A stretch of DNA of 33,298 bases, taken from an uncultured Prevotella sp. (GTDB lineage: Bacteria > Bacteroidota > Bacteroidia > Bacteroidales > Bacteroidaceae). This document shows positions 1 to 8,623 of the stretch, piece after piece (position 1 is the first letter of the stretch; the number at the start of each line of letters is the position of its first letter). The notes beneath the pieces were generated by a model. That model worked only from the letters and a program-made list of their open reading frames with translations. It did not search any database and was not told the DNA's origin. The stretch lies in the NCBI GenBank assembly GCA_937906495.1, contig CALCVT010000050.1:1-33298 (forward strand). The letters are read 5' to 3'. The position numbers and the translations under genes are program-made.

Positions 1-1
1 C

Positions 2-64
2 AAAGTTCTGAACAATGAAGATTTAATGAAATATGGGGTAGATGGGATGGATACGGTATATTGA
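2..64 (+). CDS. C-terminal end of an unidentified protein (partial)
   Basis: A plus-strand reading frame open from the window edge ends in TGA at 62-64 and would encode the last 20 residues of a protein, ending in GVDGMDTVY. The strong bidirectional hairpin at 100-139 lies 35 bases downstream, which fits the 3' end of a gene convergent with the lpxA-like gene. Twenty residues are too few to name a family, and an open frame of this length can occur by chance. Confidence 0.4.
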   Translation, partial: KVLNNEDLMKYGVDGMDTVY

Positions 65-99
65 AAATTCGGGCTCTTACCGTTTAAAAATAAAACAAG

Positions 100-139
100 C
101 AGGCGGCTGCCTTCTGCAAATTGCAGTGGCAGCCGCCTG
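100..139. terminator. Bidirectional hairpin terminator
   Basis: CAGGCGGCTGCC pairs perfectly with GGCAGCCGCCTG, and the interior continues with CTGCAA pairing TTGCAG. Read on the minus strand the stem is followed by CTTGTTTTATTTTT, a good U-rich tract for ending the efflux/lpxA transcript. The same hairpin can serve the plus-strand gene that ends at 64. Confidence 0.85.
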
Positions 140-192
140 AATAGCATCGTATTTAATGCATTGTCAATATGTCTGAACGAATAAAAGCCGCA

Positions 193-978
193 TTACGCTT
201 CTTCAATATGCCGTACGATTCCGTTTTTGGCTTCTTGAATAAAGTCGAGAATTTTTTGGATTTCATCGCTCATTGGAATCTGCTCCGGAATTTTGGTTAC
301 AGCATCCTGTAAGCTAAAGTTGCCTGTGTAGATGATGCGGTAAGTATTGGCAATATGGCGCAAAATGCGGTCGGTAACCTTGAAGTGTTTTAGAACGACC
401 GTGTTAATGCCATGGTACGAAGCCGGATTTCCACCCAAAATGACATAGGGAGGAACGTCCTTTTGTACGCGGCAGCCGCTTTGTATGAGAGAGAAACGGC
501 CCACCCGGACATGTTGCTGTACTACTACTCCATTGCTTTGGATAGAGTAGTCGTGCAGTTCGCTTTCGCCGGCAATACACGATCCGATGCCGACAACACA
601 ATGGTTAAAGATGTGTACGTCATGGCAGATGTGAGTGCGCTCCATCAAAAAGTTGTTGTTTCCGATGGTCGTAGCCTTGTCTTCGTACGTACTGCCGGCA
701 ATCACTACGTTCTCGCGAATGCGATTGTTATCGCCGATAACTACATGAGTTTTTTGTCCTTCGACAAAGTGAAAGTCCTGCGGTGTGGAACCGATAACAG
801 CATTTTCATAGACAATGTTGCCAGTACCCATTGTAGTGCCTTCGAGGATGCTTACATGTGGCTTAATGACGCAGTTGTCGCCAATGATAACCCCTTTATC
901 GATATAGGCAAAGGGTCCTACTTCAACATTCTTTCCCAGTTTGGCTTCGGGATGTACATAAGCTAATGGACTGATCAT
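193..978 (-). CDS. lpxA: LpxA-family UDP-GlcNAc acyltransferase, diverged active-site surroundings
   Basis: LpxA transfers a 3-hydroxyacyl chain from acyl carrier protein to UDP-GlcNAc in the cytoplasm, the first step of lipid A synthesis. The protein shows left-handed beta-helix hexapeptide repeats over about the first 185 residues, then a helical C-terminal part. The catalytic histidine is in THICHD, equivalent to E. coli H125, and QDF keeps the D74 equivalent. Positions matching E. coli H99, H144 and H160 read Ala, Glu and Gln. I chose ATG at 978 (MISPLAYVHP), which matches the family start and gives 261 residues; a longer frame to 999 would need TTG. It lies 87 bases after the TolC-like gene on the same strand and probably shares its transcript. 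It could be the main LpxA or a paralogue with another acyl or sugar substrate. Confidence 0.8.
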   Translation of the reverse strand: MISPLAYVHPEAKLGKNVEVGPFAYIDKGVIIGDNCVIKPHVSILEGTTMGTGNIVYENAVIGSTPQDFHFVEGQKTHVVIGDNNRIRENVVIAGSTYEDKATTIGNNNFLMERTHICHDVHIFNHCVVGIGSCIAGESELHDYSIQSNGVVVQQHVRVGRFSLIQSGCRVQKDVPPYVILGGNPASYHGINTVVLKHFKVTDRILRHIANTYRIIYTGNFSLQDAVTKIPEQIPMSDEIQKILDFIQEAKNGIVRHIEEA

Positions 979-1065
979 GGTTTTGAAAGGTTGCGACAAT
1001 GAAATAGAATGAACAGAAGAGGCTACGATATGCTTCGTGCCTCTTCGTTCTTCTAAATTGTCTGG

Positions 1066-2481
1066 TTAGTTTTTATTTTCAGAGGCATTGATTTCTTCGG
1101 CCGTTTCGCGTCCGCCGCCTAATGCCTGATAGAGCGAGATGGCAGCTTGAACCTTGTCGAACTTATCGGAAATCAAGTTGAGCTGAGCCTGAATGAGACT
1201 TTGCTGTGCCGTCAGTGTTTCAAGATAAGAAGTTGTTGCACTATATTGGAAAAGTTGTTTGGTATTTTCCAATGTTTGTGTCAGGGTTTCTACCTGTTTT
1301 TGTCTGCTTTCCTGCTGGAGTTCTGCAGAGTGGTACAATGCTAAAGCATCGCTTACTTCCTGTCCGGCATTGAGAAGAGCCTGTTCAAATTGTACTTGCG
1401 CATGCTCATACTGCAGTTTGGAAATTTTGAGTTGAGCCATCAGTTTGCCGTTAGCAAAGATAGGCTGTGTAAGCGAAGCCAGTGCATTGGCCAGAATTTT
1501 GCCCGGGTTGACGATTGCACCGCCAGCGGAATTGGTCCATACTCCCTGACCTGTAATATTCAGGCTGGGATAGAAGGCTGCGCGAGCAATGTTTACGCCA
1601 TAGAAAGCCTGTGCCAACTGTAATTCGGCAGCCCGTACATCGGGGCGGTTTGAAAGCAGTTGAACGGGTACACCAACCGAGTAGCTTGCAGGGAAAGCAT
1701 CGGCATTGAAAGAACCACGCTCAATGGTGTGGGGGGCTTCGTGCAACAGACTGCAGAGGGCGTTTTCGGCCTGTGTGATGCTTTGCTTGAGAGCGGGTAC
1801 CGAAGTGAGCAGGTTGTAGTAGTTGGCTTTAGCTTGTCCTACAGCAGCCTCGTTGGTCATGGCCCCTTCTTTCATAAGTTCCATGGCACGTACGTTTTCG
1901 GCCCAGATTTTAACTGTTTCTTCGGTAGTTTTGAGTTGCTCGTCGAGCATTTGCAAGGTATAGTACAAGTTGGCAACGGCAGCTATGATGCTTGTACGTG
2001 CAGCTTGTTTGTATTCCTTGGTCATTTCGACAGCGGTTTGTGCTTGCTTCTTATTGTTGCGCAGGCTGAACAGGTTAAACTGCCAACTGGCTGTGAGGGG
2101 CACATTGTAAGTTTTGGTAGCTTTGCCAAAGTCCCAGCTTGAAAGCGTACCCTGAGGGCTAAACGTTAGCGAAGGATAATAGGCAAGGCGAGCAATTTTG
2201 AGCGAAGCCTGTGCTTGTTTTACCGAGATTTCGGCCGAATGTAAGTCGGTGTTGTTAGCCAGAGCTTTTTCGATGAGCGCCTGCAAGTGGGGATCGGTGA
2301 ATACCTGCTGCCAGGGTGTGTTGCCAAAGTTGGCAGTATCAGCTACAGCCTGGGTAGCTGTGTTGTCGCGATACAACTTTTCGATGCCGTTGGTCACCTC
2401 GGCCGGGCGTTCGTAGTTCTTCATGATGCCACAGCTGCAGAGCAGGGCAGAGCAACCCATGATGTATAATAAATTTTTCAT
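1066..2481 (-). CDS. TolC/OprM-like outer-membrane efflux lipoprotein
   Basis: This is the outer-membrane channel of a tripartite RND efflux system (NodT/OprM branch of the outer-membrane efflux protein family, 471 residues). A lipoprotein signal is clear: a hydrophobic stretch followed by LLCSC, with lipidation expected at Cys17. Two internally related OEP repeats follow, each with long helices; GVPVQLLSNRPDVRAAE marks the boundary between them as in OprM and NodT relatives, and ISLYQALGGG near the C-terminus is also typical. It is the third gene of the operon after the fusion protein and the pump, 116 bases downstream of the pump gene, with a long inverted repeat in the gap. The exported compounds cannot be told from sequence. 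Confidence 0.92.
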   Translation of the reverse strand: MKNLLYIMGCSALLCSCGIMKNYERPAEVTNGIEKLYRDNTATQAVADTANFGNTPWQQVFTDPHLQALIEKALANNTDLHSAEISVKQAQASLKIARLAYYPSLTFSPQGTLSSWDFGKATKTYNVPLTASWQFNLFSLRNNKKQAQTAVEMTKEYKQAARTSIIAAVANLYYTLQMLDEQLKTTEETVKIWAENVRAMELMKEGAMTNEAAVGQAKANYYNLLTSVPALKQSITQAENALCSLLHEAPHTIERGSFNADAFPASYSVGVPVQLLSNRPDVRAAELQLAQAFYGVNIARAAFYPSLNITGQGVWTNSAGGAIVNPGKILANALASLTQPIFANGKLMAQLKISKLQYEHAQVQFEQALLNAGQEVSDALALYHSAELQQESRQKQVETLTQTLENTKQLFQYSATTSYLETLTAQQSLIQAQLNLISDKFDKVQAAISLYQALGGGRETAEEINASENKN

Positions 2482-2504
2482 TATTGCGTTCTTAGGGTTT
2501 TGTG

Positions 2505-2590
2505 TTCAAGGGCGCACATTGTGAGATGACTGAAATGCGTTAAGGGCACTTGGATCAGAAACCTAAAGTGCGCCCTTGAAGCAGAACTGA
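2505..2590. repeat. Inverted repeat between RND pump and TolC genes
   Basis: TTCAAGGGCGCAC (2505-2517) is the exact reverse complement of GTGCGCCCTTGAA (2578-2590), and the pairing resumes with TT/AA after one mismatch. The hairpin fills most of the 116-base gap inside the efflux operon. It has no U-run on the minus strand, so mRNA processing or differential stability is more likely than complete termination. Confidence 0.75.
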
Positions 2591-2597
2591 TAATACC

Positions 2598-5500
2598 TTA
2601 TTTAGAGTACTGTTCGATGTCGGAGTTGGCATCGGTGTTATCGATATCCTCCCAAGTCATTGGTTTGAACTTTTCTTGCAGAGACTGGAAGATAACGAAT
2701 AGAACAGGCACGATGAAGATTTGGCAAATCATACCAATCAACATACCGCCAATTGCTGTAGTACCGAGTGAGCGGTTACCATTAGCACCTACACCGAAGG
2801 CAAACATGAGCGGGAGCAAACCGATAATCATGGCAAGTGAGGTCATGAGGATAGGACGGAGACGGGCACCGGCACCTAAGACTGCAGCCCATGAAATGCT
2901 CATACCCATTTTACGGCGGTCGAGAGCGAACTCTACAATCAGAATGGCATTCTTAGCCAATAGACCCATCAACATAATCAACGCAATTTGTACGTAGATA
3001 TTGTTGGCAGCCTCACCAAAAATGGGAACAATGCTGTTAAGAGCACCCATACCTTGAATGAAGATGAATGAACCGGCCAAACCGAAAGGTACTGAGAGCA
3101 ATACGGCAAGCGGCAAAATGTAGCTTTCGTACTGAGCAGAGAGCAACAGATAGATGAATACGAAGCAGAGCAAGAATACAATTGCTGTTGTGCTTCCCGA
3201 AGTTTGCTGTTCCTCGCGGGTTTGTCCTGAGAATTCGTATGAATAACCCTGGGGCAAATATTGGCTGGCAACTTCTTCGATGGCTTGGATGGCCTGACCA
3301 GAAGTATAACCGCTGGCGGGGTTACCATTTACTGCCATGGAGGTGTACATGTTGAAACGGTTGATGTTATCAGGACCATAAGCAGGCTTGATGGTCATGA
3401 ATTCGGTAATCGGAGCCATTTCACTACCATTGCGTACTTTAATCTTATAAAGACTTTCGAAATCAGCACGGTCGGCTTGTTCGCCTTGAATCATTACGCG
3501 GTAAAGCTTACCAAAACGGTTGAAGTTAGAGGCGTAAAGACCACCATAGTATCCCTGAAGAGTGGTGAGGATGTCGCGGGGTGAAAGGCCTGCGCGCTTA
3601 CACTTGGCGGCATCAATATCAATCATATATTCGGGGAAGTTGGGGTTAAAGGTGGTTTGAGCTGACTCAATTTCGGGGCGTTTCTCCAATTCGGCGAGGA
3701 AGTTTTTAGCTACATCGTAGAATTTGTTGATATCGCCACCGGTACGGTCTTGAAGGTTCATGGTAAAACCATTGGTTACACCGTAACCCGAAATCATAGG
3801 CGGCTGGAAGAAGAGTACCTGTGCATCCTTGAATACATCGCGTGAGCGGAGGTAAAGGTTGGCAAATACAACCGTTGAACTTTCCTTCATTGAGCGTTCT
3901 TCCCAGTTCTTGAGTTTGATGATGAAAGAACCATACGAGGGACCTTGACCACCAATAAAACTATAGCCGGAAATTACCGTACTCATTTCGACTGCAGGTA
4001 CTGAACGAACGAGGCTGTCTACACGATTCAGGTATTCTTCAGTGCGGTCCTGCGAGGTACCGGGAGGCATTGTTACAGCACCCATAATGGTTCCGGTATC
4101 TTCGTTGGGTACCATGGCTGTAGGTGTGATGTTCATCAACCATACGAGGAGTGCAATAGAAGCACCTACAATACCCAAAGAAAGGGTGGGGCGCTGAATG
4201 AACTTCAGAATATCCTTCTTGTATCTCTTCAAAATATTTTCGTAAGAATTGTTGAAGGAGTTCTGGAACTTTTTAGTTGAAAGTCCAAGCACACCGAGGA
4301 TAGATACGATGGAGAGAAGGATGGTGATGATGGGGTGAGAGTCGAAGTTGAAACCACCGAAAATCATGCCCAGGATAGCAATGCAGATGAAGATAAGCGT
4401 TACGCTGGGGTGCAGGATACGGCCAATGGCTTCGGCATAACGCTGGTACATGGTTTGGCCGGCAGCTTTGTAGGCTTTGCCCATACGTTGTTTCAGCGAA
4501 TCGCCTTCTTCGCCCTCTTTGTGGTGAGGCTTAAGCAAAATGGCGCAAAGTGCAGGTGAGAGCGTCAAGGCATTCAGTGCAGAGAAACCGATAGCAATGG
4601 CCATCGTTAAACCGAACTGACGGTAGAAGGTACCTGCTGTACCCGACATGAAACTTACCGGAACGAACACAGCCATCATGACCAAAGTAATGGATACGAT
4701 AGCACCGCCTAATTCGCGCATGGCGTCGATAGATGCCTTATGTGAGGAGGTGTAACCCTGATCGAGTTTGGCGTGTACACCCTCGACCACCACAATGGCA
4801 TCGTCGACCACAATAGCAATTGCTAAGACCATTGCTGAAAGTGTAAGCAAGTTGAGCGAGAAGCCAATCAGGTAGAGTGCAAAGAAGGTACCAATCAAAG
4901 CCACGGGGATGGCAATGGCGGGAATAAGGGTAGAGCGGAAGTCTTGCAGGAAGATATAAACCACAATAAAGACAAGAATAAATGCCTCAATCAAGGTTTT
5001 GATAACTTCATGAATAGATGCGAAGAGGAAGTCGTTAACGTTTTGTGCCACCATGATGGCCATACCGTCGGGAAGGTCTTTTTCGCAGTCTTTCAAAAGG
5101 GTTTCAATATCCTTTACAATCTGGGTAGCGTTTGAACCGGCTACCTGCATGATGATGGCCGAAACAGAAGTATGACCATTTACCTTACCTGAGAAGGCGT
5201 AAGAGCTACGTCCCAATTCAATACGTGCCACATCTTTTACACGGATGATTGTTCCATCAGGATTAGAACGAATGACCATGTTTTCGAATTCAGGAACATC
5301 GCTCAAGCGGCCGCGATAACGCAAGGTATACTGGAAGGTCTGGTTTTGGCGTTCGCCGATACTACCAGGTGCAGCTTCGATACTTTGTTCAGCAAGCACA
5401 CCGGTAATGTCAGCAGGCATCAAGTGATATTCTGCCATCTTTTGCGGATCGAGCCAGATACGCATTGAGTAGTCTGCACCCATCACCATTGCATCGCCCA

Positions 5501-6017
5501 CACCTTTTACACGCTGAATCTGCGGCATGATGTTAATCTTGGCATAGTTCTCGATAAACGAAGCATCGTATTTATCTGTTTCGTCGACAATCGAGAAGAT
5601 AAGAAGCATCGAACTCTGACGCTTTTGGGTGATAACGCCGACTTGTGTTACTTCGGAAGGCAACAGACCTTGTGCCATTGATACACGGTTCTGCACGTTA
5701 ACGGCAGCCATATCAGGATCGGTTCCCTGCTTAAAAGTAATATCAATGGTAGCACGACCCGTATTCGTAGCGGTTGAAGACATGTAGTCCATGTTTTCTA
5801 CACCGTTGATTTGCTCTTCAAGCGGAGCAATCACCGAGTTCAAAACGGTTTGGGCATTGGCACCATTATAGGTTGTGCTAACCTGAATGGTAGGAGGTGC
5901 GATGTCGGGGTATTGGGTTACAGGCAAGGACACCAAACCCAATATACCCAAAATGACAATAACCACTGAGATTACAGTGGAGAGCACCGGGCGGTTAATA
6001 AATCTGTCTAATTGCAT
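2598..6017 (-). CDS. RND multidrug efflux pump, inner-membrane subunit (AcrB/MexB, HAE1 family)
   Basis: This is a proton-driven inner-membrane transporter that takes drugs or other amphiphiles from the periplasm and passes them to the TolC-like channel. The start MQLDRFINRPVLSTVIS and the first periplasmic segment (LPVTQYPDIAPP) are classic HAE1. TM4 holds the proton-relay pair D405-D406 in IVVDDAIVVVE, and TM10 holds the conserved Lys in LLAKNAILIVEFA. Length is 1139 residues against about 1050 for E. coli AcrB. The excess sits before the second half, after ALCAILLKP, and contains two extra hydrophobic stretches (SVTLIFICIAILGMIFGGF and IITILLSIVSILGVLGL). The gene is second in the operon, 118 bases after the fusion protein. 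Family assignment is secure; substrates are unknown. Confidence 0.96.
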   Translation of the reverse strand: MQLDRFINRPVLSTVISVVIVILGILGLVSLPVTQYPDIAPPTIQVSTTYNGANAQTVLNSVIAPLEEQINGVENMDYMSSTATNTGRATIDITFKQGTDPDMAAVNVQNRVSMAQGLLPSEVTQVGVITQKRQSSMLLIFSIVDETDKYDASFIENYAKINIMPQIQRVKGVGDAMVMGADYSMRIWLDPQKMAEYHLMPADITGVLAEQSIEAAPGSIGERQNQTFQYTLRYRGRLSDVPEFENMVIRSNPDGTIIRVKDVARIELGRSSYAFSGKVNGHTSVSAIIMQVAGSNATQIVKDIETLLKDCEKDLPDGMAIMVAQNVNDFLFASIHEVIKTLIEAFILVFIVVYIFLQDFRSTLIPAIAIPVALIGTFFALYLIGFSLNLLTLSAMVLAIAIVVDDAIVVVEGVHAKLDQGYTSSHKASIDAMRELGGAIVSITLVMMAVFVPVSFMSGTAGTFYRQFGLTMAIAIGFSALNALTLSPALCAILLKPHHKEGEEGDSLKQRMGKAYKAAGQTMYQRYAEAIGRILHPSVTLIFICIAILGMIFGGFNFDSHPIITILLSIVSILGVLGLSTKKFQNSFNNSYENILKRYKKDILKFIQRPTLSLGIVGASIALLVWLMNITPTAMVPNEDTGTIMGAVTMPPGTSQDRTEEYLNRVDSLVRSVPAVEMSTVISGYSFIGGQGPSYGSFIIKLKNWEERSMKESSTVVFANLYLRSRDVFKDAQVLFFQPPMISGYGVTNGFTMNLQDRTGGDINKFYDVAKNFLAELEKRPEIESAQTTFNPNFPEYMIDIDAAKCKRAGLSPRDILTTLQGYYGGLYASNFNRFGKLYRVMIQGEQADRADFESLYKIKVRNGSEMAPITEFMTIKPAYGPDNINRFNMYTSMAVNGNPASGYTSGQAIQAIEEVASQYLPQGYSYEFSGQTREEQQTSGSTTAIVFLLCFVFIYLLLSAQYESYILPLAVLLSVPFGLAGSFIFIQGMGALNSIVPIFGEAANNIYVQIALIMLMGLLAKNAILIVEFALDRRKMGMSISWAAVLGAGARLRPILMTSLAMIIGLLPLMFAFGVGANGNRSLGTTAIGGMLIGMICQIFIVPVLFVIFQSLQEKFKPMTWEDIDNTDANSDIEQYSK

Positions 6018-6046
6018 AATATTTGGCCTTTTGGCTGCAGGTGGTC

Positions 6047-6098
6047 ATGCAGTGTGAGATGACTGTAAGCCGCTGTTGGAAGGTGCGGCATGCTGCAT
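6047..6098. repeat. Inverted repeat between fusion-protein and RND pump genes
   Basis: ATGCAG (6047-6052) pairs CTGCAT (6093-6098), and within it GCCGC (6069-6073) pairs GCGGC (6085-6089). The gap also holds the motif GTGAGATGACTG (6053-6064), found again at 2521-2532 in the next intergenic gap of the same operon. The structure is moderately strong and lacks a terminator U-run on the coding strand. Confidence 0.5.
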
Positions 6099-6135
6099 TG
6101 TAAAAGGACTTTTTTGTGATTTGTGAGTACTCAGA

Positions 6136-7308
6136 TTAGTTTTCACCGGGCATTTTGCCGTCTTTAAGAGCCTTCTTGGCCTTTTGTTCGGCAGCAGCAG
6201 CTTGTGCAGGAGTAATGGGGTTAATCTTCATGCCATTTTTGAGTTGGTTAACGCCATCAATTACAATACGCTCGCCGGTTTTAAGTCCGTTGGTTACAAC
6301 AAAAGTTTGTCCGTTGTTTTGCTGGAGTACCGTGATTTCGCGTGCTTCAACGGTATTGCCTTTACCGAGAACGTACACGAACTTTTTGTTCTGGATGTCG
6401 AAGGTTGACTTTTGGGGAACCTGGATGGCGTCTTTTGCATGAATAGGTACAAGAACAGAACCGGTACCGCCTGAGCGAAGAACGTGGTTAGGATTCTTGA
6501 AAGTAGCACGCATCTGAACAGAACCTGTAGACTGGTCGATTACACCGCTGATAGTGCTTACAACACCGCTTTGGCTGAATTGGCTACCATCGGCCAGAAC
6601 GAGTGATACGGCTGGCATTTTGTTCAATGCTGCCTTAAGTCCACCTTGTTCGCGGGTGAGGCCCAATAATTGCTTTTCGGTCATCGAAAAATAAACATAC
6701 ATTTCGTCGATATTCGATACCGTTGTCAGAGGCTGTGCGCTTGAGGCACTGACGAGGCTACCTACGCGATAGGGGATAGAACCAACAACACCATCGGCAG
6801 GACTTGAGACGGTGCACCAGCGGAGGTTGTCTTTGGCGCTTTGAAGATTGGCTTGGGCAGAAGCTAACTGAGCTTCGTACGAAGCCAGTGTGTTTTCGGC
6901 CATTTGAAGATCATAGCTCGAAATGATGTTTTGTTTGAAGAGCATGCGCTTGTTTTCAACGGTAAGCTTTTGAGTTGCAATGTTTGATTTGCATACGCGC
7001 ACTTGTGCCTGTGCTGCGTTGACAGCAGCGCGGAATTGTTCCGAATCGATCAAGAATAGTGGTTGCCCCTTACGTACGGTTGCACCTTCATCAACCAAAA
7101 GGCGGGTGAGATAGCCCGAAACTTTTGGACGGATTTCGATATCCTGCATACCTTTAATAGTAGCGGGGTACGTTGTTTTCAAATCTGCTTCCGTGGTTTG
7201 CACGGTTACTACTGCGAAGTCGTTGTTGGCTCCGGGCATTTGTTGTGACTTGCTGCCGCAGGCTGTAAGAAGCACAGCGGAGAGCATCCATAAAGCGATT
7301 TTCTTCAT
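6136..7308 (-). CDS. RND efflux membrane fusion lipoprotein (AcrA/MexA family)
   Basis: This periplasmic adaptor links the RND pump to the outer-membrane channel. The N-terminus is a lipoprotein signal with LLTAC, so Cys17 should anchor it to the inner membrane. The order of domains is typical: a barrel-sandwich half with IEIRPKVSGYLTRLLVDEG, a helical hairpin at roughly residues 95-165, the second half of the lipoyl-like domain (VSSPADGVVGSI), then beta-barrel and membrane-proximal domains. Length (390 residues) is normal. It is the first gene of the fusion protein-pump-channel operon. No TetR or other regulator gene lies beside it, so control must come from elsewhere or act on the leader. 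Confidence 0.95.
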   Translation of the reverse strand: MKKIALWMLSAVLLTACGSKSQQMPGANNDFAVVTVQTTEADLKTTYPATIKGMQDIEIRPKVSGYLTRLLVDEGATVRKGQPLFLIDSEQFRAAVNAAQAQVRVCKSNIATQKLTVENKRMLFKQNIISSYDLQMAENTLASYEAQLASAQANLQSAKDNLRWCTVSSPADGVVGSIPYRVGSLVSASSAQPLTTVSNIDEMYVYFSMTEKQLLGLTREQGGLKAALNKMPAVSLVLADGSQFSQSGVVSTISGVIDQSTGSVQMRATFKNPNHVLRSGGTGSVLVPIHAKDAIQVPQKSTFDIQNKKFVYVLGKGNTVEAREITVLQQNNGQTFVVTNGLKTGERIVIDGVNQLKNGMKINPITPAQAAAAEQKAKKALKDGKMPGEN

Positions 7309-7573
7309 GTTTGATGAATAATATTAAATGTAATGTTTATGCAAAGAGTATTGCCTTCATGGCTTATTTCGGGGTTCCGGGTATCAGAGCGAATGAGGGC
7401 AAGATGAATTTACAGGCAAATTTACACCTTAAAAACTAATAATAGCCCGTAAGTTTTCGGTATTTGTAGCGTTATTATGTTTTTTTAGTTCCTTACCTTT
7501 GTTCAACTATTTAATTTAGTAATTCTGCTTAACAAAAATGGCTGGGTTTGAAGGGATGGTATAGGTTAACGTA
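7309..7573. other. Intergenic region upstream of the efflux operon
   Basis: No gene was seen. The stretch is AT-rich and holds a possible minus-strand -7 box at 7417-7424. A plus-strand match to the Bacteroidetes -7 box (TACCTTTG, 7494-7501) has no well-spaced TTTG before it and no plus-strand gene after it, so it is probably chance. Confidence 0.5.
7417..7424 (-). promoter_or_regulatory. Possible -7 box for the efflux operon
   Basis: On the minus strand this reads TAAATTTG, matching the Bacteroidetes TAnnTTTG box about 110 bases before the fusion-protein start. No TTTG or TTG lies at the usual 18-20 base spacing upstream, so it is only a weak candidate. Confidence 0.35.
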
Positions 7574-7606
7574 AAACAGGGAAGCCATGAAGTGGCTTCC
7601 CTGTTT
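7574..7606 (-). terminator. Terminator of the Omp85-like/PCMD operon
   Basis: A perfect 14-bp stem, AAACAGGGAAGCCA with TGGCTTCCCTGTTT, closes a 5-base loop 31 bases after the PCMD stop codon. On the minus strand it ends in TTTT followed by ACG. Confidence 0.8.
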
Positions 7607-7636
7607 GTAATGATGTATGAATTTGTTTTTGGGAAT

Positions 7637-8590
7637 TTAGTATACCAATCTGACGTTATCAATCCATAGGGTATTGCCTACGGTTCCGATGTATGCACCT
7701 CCGTGGCTTGAGTCGAATTGGAGCACAATGTGGGTAGGTGTTTCATTGGCATCAGCCCAACCTACTTCTTTAACAGGAACCATTTTTCCTTTAGAATTGC
7801 GGGCGTACTTGGTAACACTGCCAGAGGTGAGGGCCCACGCTGAGCTGTAAAAGTTTTGTTGGCGAATGTCGCCATAGTGAATGGTGAAGCGAGCATTGTT
7901 TGTCCAACCCGTGCTTTTATTGAAGCGGTGCACCATGGTACCCACACGTTTGGCGTAGATATTACCTTTGGCATCTTCCCAACGCTTTTGTAAATAAAGG
8001 ATGCAGTCTGCCATGTCCTGTCCTGCTATCGTTGATCCCTTGGTAATACCATTCTGGCGGATGCGGTTTCCGGGCACAATGTGTGTTTTATAGTCAAACA
8101 TCAGAGCTTTCGGACGTTTTGTAAAGGGTAGCCCGGCATTAAGTTTGGCCATGGGATTCTTAGTGTCGCGAATGGGCTGGATGGTGTTGCCCAAAAAGAT
8201 AGAACCTGCTGCTAATACTTTAATATTGATGATGCCAAGAACCTTAGCCTCTACAATGTGAGTATAAAGTTTTGCGCAGTGTCCGTGTCCAGGATGCTCA
8301 TCGCGGTAGACGCTGACGTTTGTTTTGGTTACGCCCGAAACTTTGGCCCATACGTTTGATGAACCCCATGGTGCACCAATATGCATGAGATTGACGGTAT
8401 GGCCGCCAATGATTCCACTTTCTTTGATGGTTTGTGAAGACCACGACTCAAAGTTGCCTTTACTTATGTACTCTATGTTTCCGTCTTGTGCCTCCTCCTG
8501 ATTGAATTGGGGGAAGTAAGGAATGGCTTTTGCCGTTGTGGCGCCAATCAGCAGGAAGGCTGCCTGCAGGATGATAAATCTAAAGTTCAT
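7637..8590 (-). CDS. Exported PCMD-domain protein (putative carbohydrate metabolism domain)
   Basis: A 317-residue protein with a Sec signal peptide (hydrophobic core, cleavage expected after TTAKA near residue 22). The rest resembles the PCMD family, a beta-sandwich domain common in Bacteroidetes exported proteins. FESW near the N-terminus, AAGSIFLGN, then NAGLPFTKRPKALMFDYK and a final WIDNVRLVY follow the order expected for it. The family has been linked to carbohydrate metabolism only by context, and no enzymatic residues can be named. No lipobox is present, so it is probably periplasmic or secreted rather than lipid-anchored. It follows the Omp85-like barrel gene by 33 bases, so the two are almost certainly co-transcribed. 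The domain call is from memory of the family motifs. Confidence 0.7.
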   Translation of the reverse strand: MNFRFIILQAAFLLIGATTAKAIPYFPQFNQEEAQDGNIEYISKGNFESWSSQTIKESGIIGGHTVNLMHIGAPWGSSNVWAKVSGVTKTNVSVYRDEHPGHGHCAKLYTHIVEAKVLGIINIKVLAAGSIFLGNTIQPIRDTKNPMAKLNAGLPFTKRPKALMFDYKTHIVPGNRIRQNGITKGSTIAGQDMADCILYLQKRWEDAKGNIYAKRVGTMVHRFNKSTGWTNNARFTIHYGDIRQQNFYSSAWALTSGSVTKYARNSKGKMVPVKEVGWADANETPTHIVLQFDSSHGGAYIGTVGNTLWIDNVRLVY

Positions 8591-8623
8591 ATGCTGTAAT
8601 ATTAGGTTTGCTTGTAAGGGGGG

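Noticed and set aside
7494..7501. Plus-strand TACCTTTG box upstream of the efflux operon
   Set aside because: The nearest TTTG is 27 bases away, and no plus-strand gene or terminator-bounded RNA follows before the PCMD gene's terminator.
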